64,000 nt of DNA from positions 124,001 to 188,000 of the forward strand of contig JACGCN010000062.1 of assembly GCA_014905825.1 (NCBI GenBank), given 5' to 3'. Shown here piece by piece: positions 1 through 9,906 of the stretch. The translations under genes were made by a program, and so were the position numbers. Source of the stretch: Lyophyllum atratum (lineage: Eukaryota; Basidiomycota; Agaricomycetes; Agaricales; Lyophyllaceae). Under the pieces are notes generated by a model. That model was not told the origin of the DNA and did not search any database. It worked only from the letters and a program-made list of their open reading frames with translations. How positions within the stretch are numbered: position 1 is the stretch's first letter; every line of letters begins with the position of its first letter.

Positions 1-803
1 TAGGACTTTATCAAGAACCAGAAAATGAGGCACTTGCGATATTGGTCAACCATTTGAACAATCCCGTATCATCTTTTCCCATCGCTTCCTCATATGTTAC
101 TGACGGCGGGGATTGTTCGATCTTCTTCCCCCACAAGATCTTTCTGCGATGATCATTAGTGGATACTCCAAAGATATAGAGAAAGACGAACGCATTATCT
201 GCGTCGGGTTTGTGAAGCACAGGATCGTAAGAATGTCGTTGAAGCCATGACCATGGGTATAGGGATACATGAGAGGTGGAGGAAGGCCCTAAGATCGAGA
301 TAAGGTATCATGGCAAACGCGTCAGAGGCAGGAGATTACATGACACTTCCAAGCCTTCGACCTTCGGCTCGACGCTAACAGGTGTGATGTCATGTGGTAT
401 CTAGACACCCAAATAGTTAGGGCAGAGAGAAATGAAGGGTTCGTGAGATCCTTGTGTACTTCGAATGTGTTCACGAGTCGCTGCTTCGTGATGGAATGAA
501 AGCATTTTGGGCATCTACAATGATCTCGGAGCCATATGTTATGGCTACAGCTGGTGAGCGCAGAGTCAGATAAGGATACAATTACACGCACAACCGTGAC
601 CAAGTCCGTGTATCCCATCCAATCGCAACCTTCCCATCTCCTGTGCTTATAATCGGGAGGTCGTCTGGTGAGACTTCGGGTAACTGTCGATGTAAATCAT
701 CTACAGCAGATTGTGGTCTGAGTGACGCTGCTGATGCGGCCGCCCTCGTTAAATGAGTAGCTAGTCCACCCGCAATCTGAGAGGAGGAAGCGCGCTGTAA
801 CAT
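1..803 (-). CDS. Gamma-butyrobetaine / trimethyllysine dioxygenase-like protein, 5' part (runs off the left edge)
   Basis: This is a 2-oxoglutarate/Fe(II) dioxygenase of the carnitine-synthesis family (BBOX/TMLH), probably mitochondrial. Exons on the minus strand are 803-592, 550-460, 400-340, 288-192 and 143-38 (189 codons in all), joined in frame. The N-terminus (MLQRASSS..., Ser/Ala/Arg-rich, no acidic residues at first) looks like a mitochondrial presequence. The family's N-terminal zinc-binding domain follows, with the diagnostic NIWLRDHCRCPKCFH block. Then come PWSWLQRHSYDP and PPSVTYEEAM, which lead into the catalytic domain. The catalytic HxD...H core lies beyond the window, so BBOX and TMLH cannot be separated. 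The last intron starts with GCAAGT at 37-32, a GC-AG type donor. The gene is divergent from ILV5. Confidence 0.85.
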
Positions 804-1502
804 GAGGTCAGTGATATCGTTCTACTTGAATGACTCAAGGACTCACTGATACGTATCGCATAGGGCGTCTTGTCAACTGGATGGCCAATCGTGGCCTTGA
901 ACGCGCGACTGCACTTCCGTATTTCCACATCGCAGCTGAGAATAAAGAATTACACGACAAGTCAAGTGCTGGCAGGGCTATCCGAGAACGCCACAGTAGT
1001 GGTCGCCGCCAACCAGGACTCGTAGGAGGAGGAGCTCATCGCCATTGCCAACAGCGACCCAATATTTCAAAATCACGTGACCGGAAATCCGGGCCGGACT
1101 GTCATGACCTCAACAGACATTCGGGTCAGACCGACACTGGTGCGCCACCTCTTGAGCGAACACGGCGCAGTCTGATCTCGAATTCGCAACCAACATGCGA
1201 GCGAGTGGCAACAATATACATATCCACCTGGTTCGATTACAAACTGGTAGATTACGGAGGTCTACCTACTCGACTTCGTACTGGGTGCCATTTGGTACTA
1301 CAAGTGCTGCGTTGTATACGTACATCCGCAGTAGGAAAACCGTTTGGGATTCACACCTTCCTCCTAATTCAAATTGTCGCCGCCGCCCTGGACGCAGTCG
1401 AGAACTCGAGGCACTGATGATGAAAGAGGATTGAAGGAGGAAAGAAGGCGGATAAACCGAATTTCGGCCTTATCGGAAATGATCGGGGTCGGCCGAATGT
1501 CG
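804..1502. other. Divergent intergenic region between the dioxygenase and ILV5
   Basis: About 700 bp with no gene I can support. A perfect Gcn4/CpcA-type site TGACTCA lies at 831-837, 28 bp upstream of the dioxygenase ATG. The plus-strand frame around 970-1160 reads as fairly coding-like peptide but is broken by stops and resembles nothing I know, so it may be a gene relic. I see no repeats. Confidence 0.5.
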
Positions 1503-1533
1503 TGACTCGACGAAGAAGTTTCAATATAAAAAA
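1503..1533 (+). promoter_or_regulatory. ILV5 core promoter: Gcn4/CpcA-like half-site plus TATA element
   Basis: TGACTCG at 1503-1509 matches the core of the general amino-acid-control site. It is followed by TATAAAAAA at 1525-1533, about 43 bp before the ILV5 ATG. Such sites fit a branched-chain amino acid gene. Regulation by a Gcn4 homologue is inference. Confidence 0.5.
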
Positions 1534-1567
1534 CTTTGGATACCAAGTTTAGGTTCATACACCCACC

Positions 1568-3140
1568 ATGGCCTCTCTCGCATCCCGTTCAGCGACACAA
1601 GCCCTCCGCGCCGCCTCTCGTCGTGCACCGCGTGCACTGTCGAAGGCCGCCCTCAAGCCTGCTCAGACAGCTTCATACTCTCTGCTTGCACAGGCTGCTG
1701 CTGCACGGTGTGCGCAAAGCTCGACTGTCCAGGTTAGTTTCACACGTTTGCTGGTGCTCCGCAGAAAATTTTAACGATGATCTTCATAGGGTGCTCGTGG
1801 TATTAAAACCCTCGACTTCGCTGGCACGAAGGAGGTCGTCTATGAGCGTAGCGACTGGCCTCTTGCTAAGCTCCAGGACTACTTCAAGAACGACACCCTC
1901 GCCCTCATCGGGTACGGTTCGCAAGGTCACGGTCAGGGTCTGAATGCTCGCGACAACGGCCTTAATGTCACTGTTGGTGTCCGCAAGGACGGCGAGAGTT
2001 GGCGCCAGGCCCAGGAGGACGGCTGGGTAAGATTTCTTGCTTCACTTCCCAGCTATGTTCTAACATGACACGTTCCTTCAGGTACCCGGCGAGACCCTCT
2101 TCCCCATTGAGGAGGCCATCAACAAGGGTACCATCATTATGAACCTCTTGTCCGACGCCGCCCAGTCACAAACATGGCCCACCGTCGCTCCCCTTATCAC
2201 CAAGGGCAAGACTCTGTACTTCTCGCACGGTTTCTCCGTGGTGTTCAAGGAGGACACTAAGGTTATCCCTCCCACTGACGTTGACGTCATCCTTGTCGCA
2301 CCCAAAGGCTCTGGCCGGACCGTCCGGACTCTGTTCAAGGAGGGTCGCGGCATCAACTCCAGTGTCGCCGTCTTCCAGGACGTGACTGGCAAGGCCAAGG
2401 AAAAGGCAATTGCCCTTGGTGTCGCCGTTGGATCTGGGTACATGTACGACACGACCTTTGAGAAGGAAGTGTACTCCGACCTTTACGGTGAACGTGGTGT
2501 GGTACGTAATTCTCGTCGTCCCTGTCCCAATTTCGAAATCTCACGAGATTTTTTTGTTCAGTTGATGGGAGCCATTCGTACGTCTCATACTCGAAATATC
2601 ATGTCCTTGACTCACTATCTGTTGTAGAGGGTCTCTTCTTGGCCCAATACCAGGTTCTCCGCAAGAACGGCCACACCCCATCGGAAGCCTTCAACGAGAC
2701 CGTGGAGGAGGCCACCCAATCCCTCTACCCCCTCATCGGTGCCAAAGGGTACGCATCACCGATAATGACTTCCGCGCATCATTAACCGGACATCCGCTTC
2801 CTTTAGCATGGACTACATGTTCAACGCCTGCTCCACCACCGCTCGCCGCGGTGCCCTTGATTGGGCCCCCGTGTTCGAGAAGGCCAACGTACCCATCTTC
2901 GAGCAGCTCTACGAGAGCGTGCGGAACGGAACCGAGACACGCAAGTCCCTTGAGTTCAACGGCCGCTCAACATACCGTCAGGACCTCGCCAAGGAGCTTG
3001 AGGTCATCAACAACCAGGAGATCTGGCGCGCAGGTCCGTTCATTTCCTACTCTTTTTCAAGACCAGATTCTGACGATGTGTGATATCCAGGCAAGACCGT
3101 GCGGTCGCTGCGCCCGGATTACAAGCCTGAGTCGGAGTAG
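1568..3140 (+). CDS. ILV5: Ketol-acid reductoisomerase, mitochondrial (acetohydroxyacid reductoisomerase)
   Basis: It catalyses the second step of valine, leucine and isoleucine synthesis: NADPH- and Mg2+-dependent isomeroreduction of acetolactate, in mitochondria. Exons 1568-1732, 1790-2026, 2082-2501, 2562-2577, 2628-2748, 2807-3033 and 3091-3140 give 411 residues, the usual fungal length. Residues 1-55 form an Ala/Arg/Ser-rich presequence. IGYGSQGHGQGLN is the Rossmann nucleotide-binding loop. GSGRTVRTLF, the LMGAIQGLF helix and GMDYMFNACSTTARRGALDW belong to the catalytic C-terminal fold. Exon 4 is only 16 nt; skipping it would break the frame inside a conserved active-site helix. The ATG at 1568 is preceded by a TATA element and is the first one in frame with the presequence. 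Confidence 0.97.
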
Positions 3141-3463
3141 ATTGGTCGTCGTGGGACGAGCAAAACTTCGAGGCGTCTCCGCCTCACCCACTCTAGATTC
3201 TAATTTGCCATCTGTAATATATATACCATCTATTCTTCACTTCCAGCCGTGGCGTGGTCATGTTGAGGGATTGGCATGCTTTCAAGGTGGAGTGCAGGAT
3301 GCCAAATAGCATCCTTCGTACCCAGCGTCGATCAACCTGCCCTGAAGCATCGGGGGACCTAGTTTCTTACACTGGTCCTCCCATATGGCATCGTCGATGT
3401 TCAATGATACTTCGACGATGGTAATGATACATCCATTCCTCCGCTGTTCCCCTCCTTCCAAGC
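3141..3463. other. ILV5 3' flank
   Basis: This holds the presumed 3' UTR and terminator region of ILV5 (AT-rich TAATATATATAC near 3214). I see no gene or RNA here. Confidence 0.5.
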
Positions 3464-4000
3464 GTGACCGAGCATTCCCCTTCCGATCTGTGGCAGAGTG
3501 AGCTCCGTGGCCTATGTCGAATGAATGAATGCTTCGACTTGGGATGGACGAATGGACGCCAGTATCACATCTACAAAGTCCCGTATGTGGCTCTACAACA
3601 GCGCTCCGATCTTATTCATTCCGGCCCTCGCCGTAGTCTCGATACCACACTCCAAGAATCGATTTTGAAGACAATCGTTCAAAAATGTAAGTAGTTACTA
3701 GTACGATCTGGGGTACTCTCTGGTACTCTCTAGGTCGTTATGCTCCAATTCTGGAAGAACTTGCGATCACTGGGAAAAAGCTTTGTCGATTTGATACGGT
3801 TGACCTGGACTTGGAAAAGGTCGAGATAGGCTTCGTAACACAGTACGAAATGTGTAAGTATTAGCAAGAGGACTAAAGTTCGTCGTGATCAAAACACAAG
3901 TTAGACAACCTGGTGCAGCAAGAATACCCGCACTTGATAGAAACCACCAATGCCATAGCCGTCAACAAGCAACAAAGTACAGAGCACAAGGTAAGTTTAC
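3464..4000 (+). CDS. Hypothetical protein (spliced, weakly supported)
   Basis: I do not recognise this protein. An ATG at 3464 opens a frame (MTEHSPSDLWQSELRGL...) that joins cleanly over a GTAAGT...TCTAG intron (about 3688-3733) and a second GTAAGT...TTAG intron (about 3855-3904). The spliced frame stays open into an LVQQEYPHLIETT segment and meets another strong GTAAGT donor near 3991. Beyond it the terminal exon is unclear, because the 3' end of the U2 snRNA gene on the other strand begins near 4132. Consistent phases across three exons argue for a real small gene. The lack of any known domain and the unclear 3' end keep confidence low. Confidence 0.35.
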
Positions 4001-4131
4001 TTCTAAGCAGTTTCAAAAATAACAAAATCCAAAAAGAAAGCAATCCACAACCATCCATTTATTTCCTGCATTTCATCGCATCGTCAATAGACAAGCAACC
4101 AAATAACAGGAAAGAGAGTGAAGGGAGGTCC

Positions 4132-4315
4132 CCCGACGACGCAAGCCAATAGTGCAGCAGCAAGGTCATCGCGCCTCCGTGTTGCAAGCAGAGCACAGAG
4201 GACAAGGGCGGCAAAAATTAGATAACCAAGAATGGAGGCGGTGCCTCCATAATAGTGGTTAAACTATTAAGAACAGATACTACACTTGATCTAAGCCAAA
4301 AGGCCAGAGTGGTAA
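4132..4315 (-). ncRNA. U2 spliceosomal snRNA
   Basis: The minus strand carries the U2 5' core: GGCCTTTTGGCTTAGATC, then AAGTGTAGTATCTGTTCTTA, which includes GTAGTA, the stretch that pairs with the intron branch site. Stem-loop II (AATAGT...ACTATT) and a GGAGGC-ACC-GCCTCC hairpin follow, then an Sm site AATTTTTG. The 3' half folds into CCTCTGTG/CACGGAGG (stem III) and CGATGAC/GTCGTCG (stem IV). The length of about 184 nt matches U2 in other eukaryotes. The ends are estimated from the first G/C-rich block and the last stem and could move by a few bases. Confidence 0.93.
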
Positions 4316-4338
4316 GGATTCAGGATCGAATGGGCGAG

Positions 4339-4346
4339 CTTATATA
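4339..4346 (-). promoter_or_regulatory. TATA box of the U2 snRNA gene
   Basis: On the minus strand TATATAAG lies about 25-30 bp upstream of the inferred U2 5' end, the expected distance for a TATA-driven pol II start. I could not identify a separate proximal sequence element. Confidence 0.6.
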
Positions 4347-4680
4347 CCTCGCTGGGATGCGCACGGACCATTTATGGTGTTTGAGACAAATGATGCAAGG
4401 CGATTTTGAAATTGACGTGTTCCGAAGTGTGTCTATCTGTCACTATCCTAGCACGCCACATCTTTCCTGTTACAGCGCGTCCGCAAGTCTAAGAGAAATG
4501 CAAGGTTGTTTAACACTTGAAAAGGACATCAATCCACGCAACAATCGCACATTCTCACTGACTGGGATTACGAAGACAATATAAGCAACGCAATATGATT
4601 CCCCCACAATAAAAGGTTATAAAAATCGAACCTCCTCCTCCTCTTCCAAAACAAAAGTGTGCTACTGGTATGTAGTCCCA

Positions 4681-5145
4681 TTAAACATTGACGTTAGCGG
4701 GTATGCAGCCCAGGGAGACCGCGCCATCTACAGAAAGGGAGAAGATCAGCCACAGCCCAAGGAGTCGGACGGACGAAGAGTTGCGTCAAGCTTACTGATT
4801 TTATTGTCGTCGCAGCAAACGGGCTGCGAGGCGCTAGTGAGGACAGATTTGTTAAAATGTATGCATGCATGTTTCGTGGAAGGGCACGTACCAGCTATTG
4901 CCACCAATGGCGAACCAAACACTGACGGGGTTGCACTCGACACCGAACTGCCCAGTCACACCCTGAGCGGCGCCGCCAATGAAGTTGGAGAGGAGCTCAG
5001 CGCCAGATGCCGTCTGACTGTCGGCAACTTGGTTGCAGCATTGGAGCTCGCCGACGTTGCAAGAGTACTCGGTGCCGTGCCCAGGAGCAGCGAAGGCGGA
5101 GAGGGCGAGGGCGACTACAGAGAAAAGAGCGACTTTTGAGAACAT
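4681..5145 (-). CDS. Class I hydrophobin (copy A)
   Basis: This is a small secreted protein that assembles into amphipathic rodlet layers on hyphae and fruiting bodies. Exons 5145-4892, 4833-4796 and 4727-4681 give 112 residues. A signal peptide (MFSKVALFSVVALALSAFAA) is followed by the eight-cysteine pattern: YSC, QCC, VEC, NSC, VCC and LGC, with the two CC doublets and spacing typical of class I. The long C3-C4 loop (about 32 residues) is Gly/Ala/Gln-rich. Introns interrupt codons at the same places as in copy B (7270-7727), and exons 2 and 3 have identical lengths (38 and 47 nt). The two genes are therefore recent paralogs facing outward, about 2.1 kb apart. Confidence 0.96.
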
Positions 5146-5239
5146 GTTGGATGAGAGAGGGTGTGGAGACTGGAGTGTCTTGGGGGAGATTGTGACGACG
5201 AAGGATGTTCGACTGAAAAAAGTGAGGGTGTCGTGAGGA

Positions 5240-5275
5240 CTCTTTATACCGTTCGCCACAGGGGTTTCCCTGTTT
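5240..5275 (-). promoter_or_regulatory. Hydrophobin A core promoter block
   Basis: Read on the minus strand, GGGAAACC, then CTG and GGC, then ACGGTATAAAGAG. The TATA box lies about 100 bp before the ATG. The same block with the same spacing precedes hydrophobin B. Confidence 0.7.
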
Positions 5276-7144
5276 AGAAGTCAAGAGGCAAGAAGCACGA
5301 AGATCCCTTCACAGATGATCAATTTTCAGTACGGCTCCGAAGAAGTCTCCATATTGCAATTTTTCAGTGCCTTGCGCTAATGAAAGGAATACTTCCTGCG
5401 GCGAAGAACATGCAAAATTCGGTCAAGTAACCGGGGAAGGAGGAAGTCAACACTTGTGCGAAATGTGTTCGAGTCCCATCATCGGACCCACGGACCCTAG
5501 GTGTTTCAACCCATAGACCCAGCTCCTTGATATCGATAGAAAAAGGCTGGTAGGACTTGTAGCATTAGCGCATCGAAAAGCGCACCTCCAAAGAACCTTC
5601 TAAGAAGCATCGTACGACACGCGCCCCACCCTCCGCCGGATGCACTGATCGCGCAGTCCCAAGGTTCGAGTCAAAGCTCGCCCTAGGCCACTTTTTTTTC
5701 AACCGTCGAGTCGTCTCAAGCATGCTGGGACCTAAAGTTGGTGTAGCTTCCAGTGTCATCGGAAACCAGTCTGAAAGCCAGTCCATGCATCTCCTGCGAA
5801 TGGCCCGCCCTGAATTATCGTCAGGGCGAACGATGGACGCGCTAACGACGTCAGTCGAGAAAATCATTTTCATCTCGTTATTCGATGCACAGTACATTCC
5901 AAGAATGGTTGAACATATAGTATCGGGACCGATGTCGCCAGTATCCCGGATTCTCAGGAGGCTGATGGACGTGAGTGGGACCTGAGAGGCGGCATCCAGG
6001 ACTGATTTTGGACTTAAGAGAAGAAGCAAAGCGGAGGGAACCCAGATATGGATGTCGCTGCTGACTTGCAAGCGGCGATGGAGGAGGAGGAGAAGGAGTT
6101 CGCATCAGCCGATTCAGCGGACATTCAATCGTTAGCGGCGCAAGCGCCAGTCCCCGACTCTGTCTTTTTTTTTCTGGTGACTCCCGTCCAGTTAAGGAGA
6201 ATTGGTAGATAAGAAAGAATAAGAATTTTGCATGGCATAGCTGCATCGACTGAATTATGTTGTTTCATGGGTTATACTCAGAATATTTCATGTTCTCTCC
6301 AGCATAACTGTACTCTAGAGTCTCTGTGTCTATACTGAGATGCTACCGGTGTGTAGGTCTTCCTTCATACCTCCTAAACTATGCATCCCAATGTCCTTCG
6401 TATTGTCTGGTTGAACTCCGATCGACTTGTCGGCCTTGGTACGGTCCGATTGATGTCTTTTTCGCGGTGTGACCAGTAAGTTAGGAAGATGACAGCGAGA
6501 ACGGTGCAGATGTTAGAAGCACGCTGAGCAAAAGAGAAAGAAGAACAGCGGTAGCAGCAGGGCAGGAAAGGCAATGAGTATGTTACTGTAGTCGAAGGCG
6601 AGAAGTTCAAGGGGGAGAAAAAAAGAAGGGCCACGCAAGTTGTCGTGGCACGTGACGCGAAGTCGATTTGGCGGGAGGAATGTCCATTCGTCTCCGACAA
6701 AACCCTCCTGTTACTTACGTAACAGAGTCGGGGATCGACTTCTCTGTCACGTTGTTCGTTCAGACTGAGATCGTTGAAGAGCGTTGTCAGCTTTAGGTTT
6801 TCTCTTCATCCAATCCTTCACCGACAGCTCGAAATCTCTCTATGCGGTGCGACGACGGATATGGCGACCATCAGTGTTTTTCGGCTGGTAAATTCAATAG
6901 GCAGATGACTGCCCATAGCTCCACTGATCGATATCGATCTTTGGACGGGATCCATTCAAGACTTAACTAGCTCCCTAGGATATTCAGGAACATGCACTTG
7001 GTCTTTTCTTCCTCTTCTTCCAGGAACAGTGCGTTAGCGCGTATGCATGATAAAACTTTGGAGACCTCTTCGGAACCAGCAGTCGATCGCCTCTGTCGGG
7101 GATTCATGCTTTCGGAACCTACTTCTTCAATCTTTGTTTCCAAA
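5276..7144. other. Intergenic region between the two hydrophobins
   Basis: About 1.9 kb. Frames of up to 168 codons occur on both strands (for example 5565-6071 minus and 5722-5985 plus), but none has a recognisable domain or splice-linked continuation. It probably holds the two hydrophobin promoters and upstream regulatory DNA. I see no clear repeat. Confidence 0.5.
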
Positions 7145-7176
7145 GCGGGAAACCACTGCGGCACACGGTATAAAGA
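7145..7176 (+). promoter_or_regulatory. Hydrophobin B core promoter block
   Basis: GGGAAACC, CTG, GGC and ACGGTATAAAGAG appear in the same order and spacing as upstream of hydrophobin A, with TATAAA at 7169-7174, 96 bp before the ATG. Confidence 0.7.
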
Positions 7177-7269
7177 GCCCCAGGACGCTCCCCATTCCCT
7201 CAGTCGAGCACCCACCGCCTCCACGACTACCCACAGACACTCAAGTCTTCACTCTCCTCCACCACCAAG

Positions 7270-7727
7270 ATGTTCTCTAAAACCGCCCTCTTCTCTGTCG
7301 TCGCTCTTGCCCTCTCTGCCGTCGCCCACGACTCACCAACATACTCTTGCAACGTGGGCGAGGTCCAGTGCTGCAACCAGCTCTCCGACAGCCAAACGGA
7401 GTCTGGCGCTAAGCTCCTCGGCGACCTCCTTGGAGCTGCCGCGCAGGGGGTTACGGGGCAGTTCGGTGTTGAGTGCAACCCAATCAGCGTCTGGTTCGCT
7501 ATCAATGGCAACAGCTGGTCCGTGAACCTTTTCCTATAATTTTTCGTCAGCTCCTGACATTGTTTTTATGATTAGCACCACGCAGCCCGTCTGCTGCGAC
7601 GAGAATAAAATCAGTAAGCTTGGAATAATCTCCCCTTATCCTATTTGGCGGACCGCGACTGATGATGAACTTGTCTACAGATGGCTTGGTCTCTGCTGCC
7701 TGCATTCCTGCCAACGTCAACGTCTGA
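7270..7727 (+). CDS. Class I hydrophobin (copy B)
   Basis: A secreted rodlet-forming hydrophobin of 110 residues. Exons are 7270-7517, 7576-7613 and 7681-7727. The signal peptide MFSKTALFSVVALALSAVA is nearly identical to copy A. The eight cysteines are YSC, QCC, VEC, NSC, VCC and AAC. It shares VTGQFGVECNP and the C-terminal IPANVNV with copy A. The main differences are a short deletion after the signal peptide (HDSPT against APGHGTE) and charged substitutions in the first loop. Intron positions and phases equal copy A. The shared promoter block suggests co-regulation of the pair. Confidence 0.96.
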
Positions 7728-8329
7728 CTGGATTAAATTACTCGTTTATACATTTTTTATTCGAAGGAGGATGGAGTCGACGATTCGCACTATATTTCAC
7801 CATGTCGGAATGATGATTTGTTATACTTTGACGAACTGTGGCTCCCGTTCAGGTGCACTGTGTCCATCGCTTTCTGTGTCGGATTTTGCGATTTATCTCG
7901 CTACGACCCTTGGTACTTTGGACTCGGTCTGCTTTGATGGTGTTCACACTTAGAGCAATTATGCAGGATACATATTAGGCTCGTGTCCAACCGCTTCGAA
8001 CTCCGCTGGGTGCTGTTGATCTACTGCTTCCAAAAAGTTAAAACCCAAAAACTATTCTGAACCTTAGCCTATCAATACGAGCACTTTTTTTTGGAGATGT
8101 GGAGGCCGAATTTTTCTAAGTCTGCCGCGGGACGTTTGGGGGATCCTGCTAAAAGTGAACCGTTACTCCCAGTCCCTACGCAGTGTGTCTTCCCTTTGCC
8201 TTTGTTTGCGGTATTAACAGAGACACACTGCGTTTGGGACGGCTTGCGAGTCTACAGAAACCTTTCATCGGAACAGTCATTTCTTTCTTTAACTCATAAA
8301 ACACTAACGTCGCCGAACAGCTCTCTGCG
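7728..8329. other. Intergenic region after hydrophobin B
   Basis: About 600 bp holding the 3' flank of hydrophobin B. I see no supported gene or RNA. Confidence 0.5.
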
Positions 8330-8629
8330 ATGTATATCAAAGGTTACGAAATCTGTCGTGACAAGGTGGCCGCCATCATCGGTGACCCGGACAAAGTGGA
8401 TGGTGTTATCAGGAGTATCCTTCGCGAGCACCTCGACGGCGATGGTTACAAGTTCATCGGCTGTGGAGATCGACCTGGCCATGAAATCAGTCGACCTTTA
8501 GTCATTGTCCTGGATTTCGACAACAATGAGGAGGCGTTGAGGAAAAGGCCGTTGGGTGAGATACATTGGTCTATTCTGAGAGCCATGCCTGTCCTCGAGG
8601 GGCCGGATGTCTGGGAAAGAGCTGCTTGA
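8330..8629 (+). CDS. Hypothetical protein, 99 residues
   Basis: I do not recognise this protein. The ORF starts MYIKGYEICRDKVAAIIGD and ends in EGPDVWERAA. It is hydrophilic, with an even charge distribution, a plausible alternation of hydrophobic residues (RPLVIVLDFDN) and no low complexity, so it looks coding. A TTTCTTTCTTTAAC...ACAG stretch just upstream (8280-8319) looks like an intron 3' end, so this may be the last exon of a longer gene whose 5' exons I could not find. No signal peptide or membrane segment is visible. Confidence 0.4.
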   Translation: MYIKGYEICRDKVAAIIGDPDKVDGVIRSILREHLDGDGYKFIGCGDRPGHEISRPLVIVLDFDNNEEALRKRPLGEIHWSILRAMPVLEGPDVWERAA

Positions 8630-9071
8630 CATGTAGTGAGTGAATTGTTGACGCCTTAGTGTTAAATCTCGATGTTTACATATCTGTTGAGTAGTCGGGC
8701 TTCACTTTTTCACTTTTTCACTCTTTCTTTCCAGTTTGAACTCTAGGTTTGTTCATCGATACCATCTTCACGAATTCAGTCTTTTGTGTGTCGTTAAAAG
8801 TCTTGCCATTCAGCTTAGGTTTGCGGTGACGGGCCCGTCGTTGGCCCGATGAGGAGATCGAGGGACGGAAGCTTGGGGCCAATACCCGGTAGGGGTCTGG
8901 TGAACTCACGGACGGCGACGTCGATGTCGGAGAAACCGGCTGGACCTAAGTTGGCAGCTTTTACGTGGTCGGTAGAGGCCTTGGTCTCGGCGAACGGGAC
9001 GGTCTTGGGCGCGACGGTTGAAGTTCCGAGCTGCAATAGCGCTGTACCCGAGTCGTAGCCGGGTTCAATTA
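8630..9071. other. Intergenic / degraded sequence left of the tandem duplication
   Basis: The minus-strand frame from 9294 continues open through here to 8815 (LPGIGPKLPSLDLL...) without a recognisable domain. It may be the downstream part of a decayed gene. Confidence 0.3.
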
Positions 9072-9299
9072 AAGTTGCAGAAATACAGTCCACCGTTTGG
9101 GCTGCCATCCCAGCCGCTCCTGCGCACATTTCTGGACTCCACAACTTGTCCCATGCAAGAATGTACTTTCGATAACTATATTCCGCTTCTGCATATCCCT
9201 GCACGCGGAGCGTGGCCCATACAACATATTTTCCCAGTACAGAATGGCGTCGACCGGCAACCGCATTCAAGATAACGCGGTATTTTACATACAATTTCT
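9072..9299 (-). repeat. Tandem duplication, unit 1 (diverged coding-like module)
   Basis: Unit 1 shares its left border (GTTGCAGAAATACAGTCCACC at 9072-9092) with unit 2 at 9318-9338. On the minus strand both translate to one recognisable module: YRVILNAVAGRRHSVLGKYV here against YFVILDAVAGQHHAVLANQV in unit 2, followed by QGYAEAEYSYRKYILA against KGYAEGEYSFRKYALA. The substitutions keep the protein pattern, so the module was once under coding constraint. I do not know the family. Confidence 0.6.
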
Positions 9300-9317
9300 T
9301 GAAGTGGAAGAAGTCAA

Positions 9318-9610
9318 GTTGCAGAAATACAGTCCACCGTCAACAGTTGTTCTCCTCCTGCTCCTTCCTTCCCTACAGTCCATCCTCCATCTTCGTAGCG
9401 TGCCATGAGGGCCATGTTTTGGGCCGCCACCCCAACCGCTCCTCCGCACATTTCTGAAACAGCTTGTTGGATGCAAGAGCGTACTTGCGAAAACTGTATT
9501 CCCCCTCTGCATATCCCTTGGCGCGGAGCGCGGCCCACGCAACTTGATTTGCCAGTACAGCATGGTGTTGACCGGCGACCGCATCCAGGATAACGAAGTA
9601 CTTCACAGGG
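9318..9610 (-). repeat. Tandem duplication, unit 2
   Basis: The second copy of the module carries an extra stretch of about 65 bp (9341-9404) between its left border and the region that aligns to unit 1. Upstream on the minus strand (9610-9906) the frame is coding-like in pieces (YGTKTMGQGIVGYLAQLS, GWFARKARARSDTLAIQ), so unit 2 may be the remnant of a longer gene. No intact gene can be built from what I see. Confidence 0.55.
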
Positions 9611-9906
9611 AGTTTTGCTCAGCTGCGCGAGGTAACCTACTATACCCTGCCCCATAGTCTTCGTTCCGTACAAAACGTCGACTGCGGACCGTGCTACCTC
9701 CGAATCGCGCGAGAGCGCGACGCGACGAGCAGACCGTATACAGGCTCAACATGCCACACATCTAATCTTGGCCGTAACGGAGCTGTTAGTGCTAATTTTT
9801 TCAAGTTCAACACCTTCTGTATCGCTAGGGTGTCAGAACGCGCCCTCGCTTTCCGCGCAAACCATCCGCGTCGGAGAACGCGTCGCGTGGTGATATCACG
9901 AGGCAA

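Noticed and set aside
830..1417. 195-codon plus-strand ORF upstream of ILV5
   Set aside because: Low-complexity, Arg-rich, with no domain. It spans the divergent promoter, and the coding-like peptide visible there is in another frame with stops.
5671..5690. B-box-like GGTTCGAGTC suggesting a tRNA
   Set aside because: The flanking bases do not form a T stem, and no A box, acceptor or anticodon stem can be drawn.
5565..6071. 168-codon minus-strand ORF between the hydrophobins
   Set aside because: No domain, no splice-linked partner, and an equally open frame on the other strand.
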